DNA of 5,376 nt from Acetobacteraceae bacterium. Its GTDB lineage: Bacteria > Pseudomonadota > Alphaproteobacteria > Acetobacterales > Acetobacteraceae. The stretch is taken from positions 1 through 5,376 of the forward strand of contig JASHVB010000571.1 of NCBI GenBank assembly GCA_030039695.1. Reading direction: 5' to 3'. Shown piece after piece: positions 1 to 5,376 of the stretch. Each line of letters opens with the position of its first letter. Positions within the stretch are counted from its first letter, which is position 1. Below the pieces are notes generated by a model, which worked only from the letters and a program-made list of their open reading frames with translations, had not been told where the DNA came from and did not search any database. A program made the translations under genes and the position numbers.

Positions 1-66
1 TGTGGAGCGATCTGCGCGGTGCCGGGCTGCTGCATCCAGAGGCGCCGACGCCGGCCTAACACTCTC
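1..66. other. Region after the selenoprotein gene, nothing assignable
   Basis: These 66 bases follow the selenoprotein stop on the minus strand. No T-run terminator is visible. A minus-strand ATG at 35-33 opens a frame that runs off the edge, but it is far too short to judge as the start of a further gene. Confidence 0.3.
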
Positions 67-612
67 TCAGGGCGCCAGCAGCAACGTGCGTGCCTGCTTC
101 ATGGCCAGGTCCGCAGCACCGCGAAGAGCGTGGTCGCCGGCGCTGCTTATGGGATGCGGAATGACGGCGAATTCGTATCCCGGGAAGCCGAGGACGCGTG
201 ACATGAGCTCGGCGGCCGTGACGAAGCGCGTCGTCATTATTGCCATTGCGGGAATGCCCAGACGCTCGGCAGTGATGGAGTCATGCAGACTGCACGACGA
301 GCAGGAGCCTCAGTCGCCGATACCGGTCACGACGGCCTGCCAACGACGGAGCTCATCGACGATGTCGGGGTCAGCGGGCGCGCTGTAGTTTGACTTGGTG
401 CGGCGTACCACGTCGGCGACGCCGAACTGGTCGCGCAGCATGCGGTCGAGATAGTTGAAGAATCCGGCGGTGCCTTCCTTGCCGTTGGAGATGATACCGA
501 CGGTCTTGCCCGCCAGCGACGCGAGGCGCGGCGCACGCTGGCCGAGCGGTGGGACGGTTTCGTTTGTGGGATCGAGGACCTTGAGGGACATCGGGATCGC
601 CATACCGCTCAT
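67..612 (-). CDS. UGSC-family selenoprotein, full length with in-frame UGA (Sec101)
   Basis: Reading through the TGA at 310-312 gives 181 residues ending at a TGA at 67-69. The N-terminal half has a beta-strand/Gly pattern (LAGKTVGIISNGKEG, residues 33-47) like a nucleotide-binding or racemase-type fold. The centre reads VTGIGD-U101-GSC-SSC-SLHDSI, so U101, C104 and C107 form a redox-type cluster. The C-terminal half (LGIPAMAI, then YEFAVIPHPISS at about 145-156) matches what I recall of the UGSC domain family, which occurs with either Sec or Cys at this site; its reaction is unknown to me. The start is ATG 612; Met4 (603), beginning MAIPM, is a plausible alternative, and neither has a strong Shine-Dalgarno. 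The gene lies 52 bp after its upstream partner on the same strand, probably one transcript. Family and Sec reading are strongly supported; biochemical function is not known. The alternative is a nonsense-mutated Cys form. Confidence 0.88.
280..298 (-). promoter_or_regulatory. Candidate bacterial SECIS hairpin
   Basis: In the mRNA sense, 11 nt after the UGA, arm GUCGUGCA (298-291) pairs with UGCAUGAC (287-280) around loop GUC (290-288). This gives eight pairs including one G-U. The loop begins 19 nt after the UGA with G first and U second, which fits the bacterial SECIS rules as I recall them (loop about 16-37 nt from UGA, G in the first two loop positions, G/U contacted by SelB). The core UGCAGUCUGCA closely resembles the upper stem-loop of the E. 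coli fdhF SECIS. The hairpin lies within coding sequence, as bacterial SECIS elements do. Pairing was found by hand, not folded by software. Confidence 0.8.
310..312 (-). other. In-frame TGA read as selenocysteine (residue 101)
   Basis: The triplet is TGA on the minus strand, preceded by codons for Gly-Ile-Gly-Asp and followed by GGC TCC TGC (Gly-Ser-Cys). The stop therefore falls exactly at the U position of the UGSC motif. The downstream frame stays open for 80 codons with GC-rich third positions like the upstream part, which a random nonsense codon would not explain. A one-base change from Cys TGC/TGT to TGA is the alternative, but the hairpin just downstream favours recoding. Confidence 0.88.
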
Positions 613-654
613 GTTAGTGACACAAACTCATAGACCTCGGACGACGCAATGTCG

Positions 655-671
655 AGGCTGACGGTCAGCCT
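655..671 (-). other. Perfect inverted repeat at the stop codon of the 355-aa gene
   Basis: AGGCTGA (655-661) and TCAGCCT (665-671) are perfect 7-bp inverted arms around a 3-nt loop. On the minus-strand transcript the first arm contains the TGA stop of the upstream gene. No T-run follows, so it is not a standard intrinsic terminator. It could be an intercistronic processing or stability hairpin ahead of the selenoprotein gene, or chance. Confidence 0.5.
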
Positions 672-1732
672 GCTCCGGCCGCGGCATCGGGTTCGCAGTC
701 CACGCATGCCCCGATGGGCAGCGTCACCGCGCGACTCTTGTGTCCCAGCCAGGGCGGAATGACCGCGCCGAAGCCTCCCGCCGGACCGCCGGCCGCCACC
801 ACCAGCAGTGCATCCGGCGAAGGCAACGCCGCATATTCGGTGTCGCCGCGGTCGCGCACAACAGCGCCCTTCCCTACTTCCGCCCACTCGCGCCGATAGA
901 TCCGCGCGCGCGCGTGGATGAATTCCGCGATGTCGCTCTTGCTCCACCCAGCCGCGATGAGGTGCTCGCGCAACTGCTTCGGAATCACCAACGCGTAGCT
1001 GCCACTCCAGATTGAGTAGTGTCGCATGTTGGCGCGCATCTCGGCGGCGAAGGTCTCGAGTATCTCTGCCGGCTCCGTCGTCCATTCGTTCATGATCTGC
1101 CGCGGCGCTCCGGCGGCCATGACAGTGACCGCTGAAACCCCAGCTGGCAGTCCGCGCTGCACATGCAATGGCTGCCAGCTGCTGTCTTCCTCGTCCTCGG
1201 CGATGCAGTAGCTGAACTTGCCAGGATGGCCAAGGGTGGAACGGTCGATCCCGCCGGGTCGCACCTCGAGGATGTTGATCAGGGCCAGGCGGATGGCGCG
1301 GCCAATCGAAGCCGTCGCGCGGTCACTATTGCCTAGCGCATTGAACCCGCCGCCGGCGCCGATCTCGCGACGGATCGGGCCGTTCAGCACCACGAGCACC
1401 GCGCAACCACCAGTGGAGGCGGTGGCGCCGTGCAGCAGGAAGTCAGGCTGCAGCATCGCCGCAACCGCTGTGACGACGGCCGGGAAATGCATCGGCAGGC
1501 AACCCGCCATCACGGCATTGACCGCGAGCTTCTCCGCGGTGATCGGCACCGCACGTACCGGTTCGACGCCGATCAGCATGTCAGGCGGTGTCATCGCCCA
1601 GTCGAGGCAGGCGGCAACGGCATGGGCGGTAGGAGGCACGATCGGCAGTCCGTCGGTCCAGCCGTTGGCATGGTACAGCTCCTGCGCGGCCTGGATGTCG
1701 GCAACGTCGTAGGTCTTGGAGCTCAGGTTCAT
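665..1732 (-). CDS. Uncharacterised 355-aa protein, probable partner of the UGSC selenoprotein
   Basis: This 355-residue protein has no signal peptide or clear membrane segment, so it is probably cytoplasmic. Visible blocks are HANGWTDGLPIVPPT (21-35), AVNAVMAGCLPMHFPAVVTAVAAML (70-94), HGATASTGGCAVLVVLNGPIRREIGAGGGFNALG (101-134), a C-terminal helical part rich in basic and aromatic residues (about 250-285), and LLVVAAGGPAGGFGAVIPPWLG (309-330). Cysteines at 78, 110, 176, 343 and 346 include a late C-V-D-C pair. I recognise the GWTDGLPIVPPT type of N-terminus from conserved hypothetical proteins near UGSC genes, but I cannot assign a named family or reaction. Its stop (TGA, 665-667) lies 52 bp before the selenoprotein start, suggesting one operon. 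The start at ATG 1732 has only a weak GGA upstream, but the N-terminus looks complete. Reality as a gene is secure; function is open. Confidence 0.85.
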   Translation of the reverse strand: MNLSSKTYDVADIQAAQELYHANGWTDGLPIVPPTAHAVAACLDWAMTPPDMLIGVEPVRAVPITAEKLAVNAVMAGCLPMHFPAVVTAVAAMLQPDFLLHGATASTGGCAVLVVLNGPIRREIGAGGGFNALGNSDRATASIGRAIRLALINILEVRPGGIDRSTLGHPGKFSYCIAEDEEDSSWQPLHVQRGLPAGVSAVTVMAAGAPRQIMNEWTTEPAEILETFAAEMRANMRHYSIWSGSYALVIPKQLREHLIAAGWSKSDIAEFIHARARIYRREWAEVGKGAVVRDRGDTEYAALPSPDALLVVAAGGPAGGFGAVIPPWLGHKSRAVTLPIGACVDCEPDAAAGAG

Positions 1733-2062
1733 TTCGTTCTGTCCGGGTTCGCGGCGGGCTTAACTTTGCACGGGACCGGGGCCGCGGCGACAGGCATCGG
1801 TCGAGCTTGGCCGCTGCGCGCACGACCACGCATCAGCGGCCCAGGTCAATGCGATGTCGCTGCGCATGCTGAGGCAGGTCCGGAGCGCCAGGTCGCGGCG
1901 AGGACCCGAGGTGGCCGGGAACGGGGAAGCCGGGCCGGGGCGGAACAAGTGTCACACAACGCGATCACCGCGCCACGTTCGCTCACTCAGCTCCAAGGTT
2001 GCCACAACCCATCCGCCCATGGATCGTGCGCTCGACGCACCGACACCCCTGCGGAGCTCGCC
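1733..2062. promoter_or_regulatory. Divergent intergenic region, presumed promoters for both arms
   Basis: These 330 bases separate the heads of two divergent gene groups, so both promoters should lie here. Short open frames on either strand translate to Arg/Pro/Ser-rich sequence without family features, so I see no gene. I could not find convincing -35/-10, sigma-54 or operator sequences by eye. The only small dyad noted is GGTTG (1997-2001) and CAACC (2005-2009) around CCA, 53 bp before the amidohydrolase start; it is too short to call an operator. Confidence 0.5.
2053..2056 (+). promoter_or_regulatory. Ribosome binding site deciding the amidohydrolase start
   Basis: GGAG sits 6 nt before ATG 2063. 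The frame is open back to 1430, but only this start gives an N-terminus (MDLIIRNARL) typical of amidohydrolases. Confidence 0.7.
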
Positions 2063-3289
2063 ATGGACCTGATCATCCGCAACGCCCGCCTCGCCAGCAC
2101 CCCAGAAGTCCCGCCCGTCGATATCGGCGTGCAATCCGGCCGCATCATCGCGCTCGAGCCGAACCTGGTCGCGAACGGGCCGGAATACGACGCGGACGGC
2201 AATCTCGTCTGCGCTGGCTTCGTCGAGACGCACATCCACCTTGACAAATCATGCATCATCGACCGGTGCCCACCAGAAACCGACCGCCAGGCCAACGCGG
2301 TTGCGCGTGTTGCCGCGGTGAAGCACACATTCACCGTCGAGGACGTCTATGACCGCGCCCGCCGCACGCTGGAGAAATGCCTCAAGCACGGCGCGACGCG
2401 CATGCGTACGCATCTGGAACTCGACGCCGGCGTGGAGCTGCGCAGCTTCGAGGCGATCGAGGCGCTGCGCAGCGACTATGCCGCGGCGATCGACCTGGAG
2501 ATCTGCGTCTTTCCGCAGGAGGGACTGACCAACAATCCGCGCGCCGACGAACTGCTGGTGGCGGCGCTGAAACGTGGCGCGAAGGTCATCGGCGCCGCGC
2601 CGAACTACGACCCGGACCACGCGGGTCAGATCAATCGTATCTTCGACCTGGCGCGCGAATTCGGCGTCGACATCGACATGCACCTCGACTCCGGCAACTC
2701 ACCTCAGGCTATGGACATCCACCTGGTCTGCGAGCTGACCGAGAAATACGGCCTTGGCGGACATGTCGCGGTCGGCCATGGCTGCAAGTATTCAACAATG
2801 CCGCCCGACGATCTGAAAGCGCTGGCCCGCCGCATTGCGTCCGCCGGTGTCGCCGTCACCGTACTTCCCGCCACTGACCTATTCATGATGGGCCGTGACC
2901 AGGTGCACAGCGTGCGCCGCGGCGTCGCCGACGTGAACCTACTGGCGGAGCTTGGCGTCAATTGCTCCATCTCAACCAACAACGTGCTCAACCCATTCAC
3001 GCCATTGGGCGATTGCTCGCTGCTGCGCATGGCCAATCTGCAGGCGAATGTCTGCCAGATCAGTCACGCGCACCGACTGCGTGAGTGCTTCGCCATGCTG
3101 ACGGAACGCGCGGCAAAGTTGATGAACCTGAGCGATTACGGGATCCGTGTCGGGAATCCGGCCGACATTGTCGTGGTCGACGCGACGACGCCGGAACAGG
3201 CGGTGGCAGAAATCACCCCGCCGCTTGCGGTCTTCAAACGCGGTAAGCGTACAGTGACACGGTCCCGCGCTGAGCTGCACCGGCCCTGA
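2063..3289 (+). CDS. Cytosine-deaminase-like amidohydrolase
   Basis: The 408-residue protein belongs to the metal-dependent amidohydrolase superfamily, in the CodA-like branch, which hydrolyses C-N bonds in cyclic or linear amides and amidines. The N-terminal beta-sandwich strand MDLIIRNARL leads to the metal motif ETHIHLDKS (H57, H59). Further metal candidates are H207 (DIDMHLDS) and H239 (AVGHGCKYS). The C-terminal signature is STNNVLNPFTPLGDCSLLRMANL (304-326), and NPADIVVVDA (365-374) returns to the small domain. Length and layout match the roughly 400-430-residue family norm. By hand alignment with E. coli CodA, the positions of the catalytic Glu217 and Asp313 are occupied by S210 and N306, so cytosine is probably not the substrate. 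It is the first gene of the plus-strand group, with GGAG 6 nt upstream of the start. Family is secure; substrate is unknown. Confidence 0.9.
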   Translation: MDLIIRNARLASTPEVPPVDIGVQSGRIIALEPNLVANGPEYDADGNLVCAGFVETHIHLDKSCIIDRCPPETDRQANAVARVAAVKHTFTVEDVYDRARRTLEKCLKHGATRMRTHLELDAGVELRSFEAIEALRSDYAAAIDLEICVFPQEGLTNNPRADELLVAALKRGAKVIGAAPNYDPDHAGQINRIFDLAREFGVDIDMHLDSGNSPQAMDIHLVCELTEKYGLGGHVAVGHGCKYSTMPPDDLKALARRIASAGVAVTVLPATDLFMMGRDQVHSVRRGVADVNLLAELGVNCSISTNNVLNPFTPLGDCSLLRMANLQANVCQISHAHRLRECFAMLTERAAKLMNLSDYGIRVGNPADIVVVDATTPEQAVAEITPPLAVFKRGKRTVTRSRAELHRP

Positions 3290-3342
3290 AGCCAGACACT
3301 TCCCCCGGCTCGCACTCCTGGGCAGACTGCCAGCCACTCCAC

Positions 3343-3347
3343 AGGAA
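3343..3347 (+). promoter_or_regulatory. Possible ribosome binding site for the small ORF
   Basis: AGGAA lies 9 nt before GTG 3357, slightly long but workable spacing. It is the main signal that the small ORF may be translated. Confidence 0.4.
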
Positions 3348-3356
3348 CGTCGCACC

Positions 3357-3725
3357 GTGTTGCTGGTCGATCAAACTGGGCTCATCCAATCGGTGGCACC
3401 CCACGACGTTACGCGCGTGCGAGAGATTCTTCGCTGCTGTCCGCACGGGCTGCGCTGTATCACCGAAATGGTCCGCGAGTTGCTCCGCTGTCTGGTGTCA
3501 CGGGAGAACAACCTGCCCTATTCGGACCGACTGACCGAAGCCGCCGCACGTGCGATCGCCGGCCCCCTGATCGGCGTCGCCGGAACGGTGCCCGGCAACG
3601 CCGGCGCGATTTTCGATGCCCGCTTGCCGATCGCGCCGAGCGGACTTGGCGCATTGACGTTCGACGGGCGGGCGTGTGGCGAAGCGTTTCATCGCCATCG
3701 TCCGGTGCGCCGTGCGAAGGTATGA
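3357..3725 (+). CDS. Hypothetical 122-aa protein, doubtful
   Basis: This GTG-started frame fills most of the gap between the amidohydrolase and the alpha/beta hydrolase. In its favour are AGGAA 9 nt before the start, mostly G/C third positions, the same strand as its neighbours and a stop 36 bp before the next gene. Against it, I recognise no family. The first half is Cys/Arg-rich (C27, C28, C34, C45) and the second half is Gly/Ala/Pro-rich (AGPLIGVAGTVPGNAG, 69-84), ending in a basic tail (HRHRPVRRAKV). It has no signal peptide and no clear membrane helix. It could be a small lineage-specific protein, a degraded remnant of a larger gene, or a non-coding spacer that happens to be open. Confidence 0.4.
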   Translation: MLLVDQTGLIQSVAPHDVTRVREILRCCPHGLRCITEMVRELLRCLVSRENNLPYSDRLTEAAARAIAGPLIGVAGTVPGNAGAIFDARLPIAPSGLGALTFDGRACGEAFHRHRPVRRAKV

Positions 3726-3749
3726 GCGTTGTGGTGGAAGTGACGTAAC

Positions 3750-3754
3750 AAGGA
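3750..3754 (+). promoter_or_regulatory. Ribosome binding site of the alpha/beta hydrolase
   Basis: AAGGA lies 7 nt before ATG 3762, an optimal arrangement that fixes this start. Confidence 0.7.
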
Positions 3755-3761
3755 AGCCGCC

Positions 3762-4583
3762 ATGACGGTCAGTGGACAGTTCAACGCCAGCGATGGCGTC
3801 CGCCTCGCCTATTACGAGGACGATTTTACCGATCCATGGGAGAAGCCGGCCACGTTGCTACTGCTGCATGCGGCGATGGGGCACGCGAAGCGCTGGTATG
3901 CCGCGGTGCCTGCGCTCGCCCGCCACTATCATGTACTGCGGCTCGACCTGCGCGGACACGGCCAGTCGCAGGTGCCGCCCGCAGATTCGCTCCTGACGAT
4001 GGAACGGCTGGTGCAGGACGTACGCGAGCTTTTGGGGACGCTCGGCACCGGTCCGGTGCATATTGTCGGCAATTCCGCCGGCGGCTATGTCGCGCAGAAT
4101 CTGGCGATGCAATCGCCGGGGCTGGTGCGCAGCCTGGTGTTGTTCGGCTCCACGCCCGGGCTGAGGAAGTCGCAGGCGCATACCTGGCTGCCACGCGTCG
4201 CGAAGGAAGGGCTGCGGAACTTCCTCGCCGCAACCATCGAGGACCGCTTTCCACCCGATCACGATCCCGGACACGTGGAGTGGTTCCTGGACGAAGCCGG
4301 CAAGAACGACACCGCGTGGATCGGCCGCTTCGTCGGCCTGATGACCACACTTTGGTGGATGGACGAGCTGCAGGGCATCGCGTGCCCGACCCTGCTCGTC
4401 GTGCCCGGCGCGGAAACCGTCGGCCACGCGGGGAATTATGAAACCATGCGCGAACGCATGCGCGATGCCGAGCTGATCAGCTACCCGGGTTTGCCGCACA
4501 ACATCTGCGACATCGTGCCGGAACGCTGCGCCGCCGATGTACTGGCATTCCTGCGCCGTCGTTTTCCGGAGGGTCACGTATGA
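3762..4583 (+). CDS. Alpha/beta-fold hydrolase
   Basis: The 273-residue protein has the normal length of a single-domain alpha/beta hydrolase and no signal peptide, so it is presumably cytoplasmic. Strand 3 and the oxyanion-hole region read ATLLLLHAAMGHAKRW (30-45). Next come RLDLRGHGQS (60-69), the nucleophile elbow G-N-S105-A-G-G (103-108), the strand LVRSLVLFGSTPG (121-133), a helical cap (about 140-200, with FVGLMTTLWWMDEL), and the late strand PTLLVVPGAE (209-218). The catalytic His is probably H246 in GLPHNICD. The acid after the late strand would be E218, where Asp is usual. This group cleaves esters, lactones, C-C bonds or haloalkanes; an enol-lactone hydrolase or esterase role is possible, but the substrate cannot be fixed. 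Its last codon overlaps the DUF4387 start as ATGA, so translation is coupled. Confidence 0.92.
   Translation: MTVSGQFNASDGVRLAYYEDDFTDPWEKPATLLLLHAAMGHAKRWYAAVPALARHYHVLRLDLRGHGQSQVPPADSLLTMERLVQDVRELLGTLGTGPVHIVGNSAGGYVAQNLAMQSPGLVRSLVLFGSTPGLRKSQAHTWLPRVAKEGLRNFLAATIEDRFPPDHDPGHVEWFLDEAGKNDTAWIGRFVGLMTTLWWMDELQGIACPTLLVVPGAETVGHAGNYETMRERMRDAELISYPGLPHNICDIVPERCAADVLAFLRRRFPEGHV
4568..4573 (+). promoter_or_regulatory. Strong ribosome binding site of the DUF4387 gene
   Basis: GGAGGG lies 6 nt before ATG 4580, inside the end of the alpha/beta hydrolase gene. It confirms the 4-bp overlap and adds its own initiation to any coupling. Confidence 0.75.
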
Positions 4584-4882
4584 AGCTATCCGATATTGCT
4601 CAGGTAGTCCGCAGCAAGAATGCCGGCCCGCGCCGGCTGACGCTGGATCTGATGTTCGCAACCGATGACGAGTATGGGCGCGTCGCGCAGTCGCCAGCAA
4701 TCAATCGCGAGACGATCGCCGCGCTGTACCTTGTCCCGGCGGATGACGTGACAGTGATCCCGTATCCGGTCGGCCGCGCCATCAAGATCGTGCTGGCGCG
4801 CGCGATCATGGCGGGTGATCCGGGCGATGTCGACGTATATGGCGCGCAACAGCACGCGCCGCTGCTGGGGTTGGAAATATGA
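4580..4882 (+). CDS. DUF4387 family protein
   Basis: This 100-residue protein matches the DUF4387 family in length and in its hallmark blocks: MKLSDIAQVVRSKNAGP (1-17) followed by LTLDLMF (20-26), ALYLVPADDV (48-57), and the C-terminal GDPGDVDVYGAQQHAPLL (79-96). Family members are encoded next to, or fused to, AtuA-like DUF1446 proteins, as here, and are thought to act with them; the biochemical role is not established to my knowledge. There is no signal peptide or membrane segment. It overlaps the hydrolase before it and the AtuA-like gene after it by 4 bp each (ATGA), which suggests the three products are made in fixed proportion, perhaps as a complex. Confidence 0.93.
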   Translation: MKLSDIAQVVRSKNAGPRRLTLDLMFATDDEYGRVAQSPAINRETIAALYLVPADDVTVIPYPVGRAIKIVLARAIMAGDPGDVDVYGAQQHAPLLGLEI

Positions 4883-5376
4883 GCGCCGCCGCTCGCGTCC
4901 TCGACACGCTGCACAGAAGCCGCCGGCCCATGCGCTTGGTCGGTGCATCCGGCCAGCTTGGCTATGGCGTGCCAACGCCGGCATTCGACGCGGCGCTGGC
5001 ACGTGCGCCCGACCTCATCGGCGCCGACATGGGCTCAATCGATATCGGCCCGACCTATCTCGGCAAAGGCGAGATGGCGACTGCGCCAGCAGCGACACGC
5101 CGCGATCTTCGCAAGCTGCTGCATGGCGCGCGTAAGCTCGACGTGCCGCTGGTGATCGGCTCGGCCGGATCGGCCGGCGCGGCGCCGCATCTCGATGCGA
5201 CACTCGGTATCGTGCGCGAAATCGCGCGGGCCGACGGGCTTCGCTTCCGCCTTGGCGTACTGCGCGCGGATCTGCCGCGCGAGATGCTGCGCGCGGCGGT
5301 CCGTGCGGGAAAGGTCATCGGCATCGACGGGATGCCGGAGCTAACCGAAGAGGAAGTCACCGAAGCCGCACATATC
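4879..5376 (+). CDS. AtuA-like (DUF1446) protein, N-terminal part, cut by window edge
   Basis: The frame is open from ATG 4879 to the window end: 166 residues with no stop, while family members usually run to about 400-600. Recognisable blocks are MRLVGASGQLGYGVP (18-32), the segment LIGADMGSIDIGPTYLGKGE (46-65), PLVIGSAGSAGAAPHLDATLGIVREIA (90-116) and a PELTEEEV motif (153-160). These match the acyclic terpene utilisation AtuA/DUF1446 family, named from citronellol/geraniol catabolism in Pseudomonas, although many members sit in other catabolic loci and the reaction is not settled. The ATGA overlap with the DUF4387 gene supports the 4879 start; Met18 (4930) is an alternative. Only weak purine-rich sequence precedes the start, consistent with coupling. 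I withhold the symbol atuA because a terpene role cannot be shown. Confidence 0.9.
   Translation, partial: MSAAARVLDTLHRSRRPMRLVGASGQLGYGVPTPAFDAALARAPDLIGADMGSIDIGPTYLGKGEMATAPAATRRDLRKLLHGARKLDVPLVIGSAGSAGAAPHLDATLGIVREIARADGLRFRLGVLRADLPREMLRAAVRAGKVIGIDGMPELTEEEVTEAAHI

Noticed and set aside
2..388. Plus-strand open frame of 128 codons opposite the selenoprotein C-terminus
   Set aside because: Its translation is low-complexity Arg/Ser/Ala-rich, while the minus-strand frame carries a recognisable domain.
310..612. A complete 100-aa protein ending at the TGA, or a pseudogene broken by a nonsense mutation
   Set aside because: The stop coincides with the Sec position of UGSC, the frame and codon bias continue, and a SECIS-like hairpin follows at the expected distance.
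665..667. Second selenocysteine at the TGA ending the 355-aa gene
   Set aside because: Read-through gives only 16 residues (Ser/Arg-rich) before TAA, no Cys-type motif surrounds the codon, and the hairpin there contains the TGA rather than following it.
1430..2062. N-terminal extension of the amidohydrolase (frame open back to 1430)
   Set aside because: The extension is Arg/His/Gly-rich, lies largely antisense to the 355-aa gene, and the typical N-terminus plus GGAG site place the start at 2063.
3321..3331. Terminator after the amidohydrolase (GGCAGACTGCC dyad)
   Set aside because: The stem is only 4-5 bp with a tiny loop and no T-run follows.
3737..3758. Resemblance to the 3' end of 16S rRNA (GTAACAAGG-type string)
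   Set aside because: The match is only about a dozen bases, has no flanking rRNA sequence, and its AAGGA serves as the ribosome site of the hydrolase.
3858..4700. Long minus-strand open frame of 280 codons opposite the alpha/beta hydrolase
   Set aside because: It is the antisense shadow of a clear hydrolase gene in GC-rich DNA and shows no family features.

Overview
The window is high-GC DNA (roughly 60-65 % by eye) with dense, codon-biased genes, short Shine-Dalgarno sites and ATGA gene overlaps. This suggests an alpha- or betaproteobacterium; the species cannot be fixed from this sequence. The genes form two divergent groups on either side of a gene-free stretch of about 330 bp (1733-2062).

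Left arm (minus strand, 1732 to 67): a 355-residue protein of a family I cannot name, followed after 52 bp by the most notable gene here, a probable selenoprotein. Conventional reading stops it at residue 100, at a TGA (310-312). The codons after that TGA read Gly-Ser-Cys, and the frame stays open for 80 more residues to a TGA at 67-69. The interrupted motif is therefore GIGD-U-GSC, the signature of the UGSC family of (seleno)proteins. An 8-bp hairpin with a G-first loop (280-298) starts 11 nt after the TGA, as a bacterial SECIS element should. A standard gene call would truncate this gene or call it broken. SelA/SelB/SelC/SelD are not in the window and must be encoded elsewhere if the reading is right.

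Right arm (plus strand, 2063 to the window end): a cytosine-deaminase-like amidohydrolase (2063-3289); a small uncharacterised ORF with a plausible ribosome site (3357-3725); an alpha/beta hydrolase (3762-4583); a DUF4387 protein (4580-4882); and the N-terminal part of an AtuA-like DUF1446 protein (4879 to the edge). The last three are joined by ATGA overlaps and are almost certainly co-translated.

Taken together, the locus looks like an accessory catabolic island: two hydrolases and the AtuA/DUF4387 pair on one side, and a possible selenium-dependent redox or catalytic protein with a partner on the other. The substrate cannot be deduced. The functional link between the two arms is inference from the shared divergent control region only.
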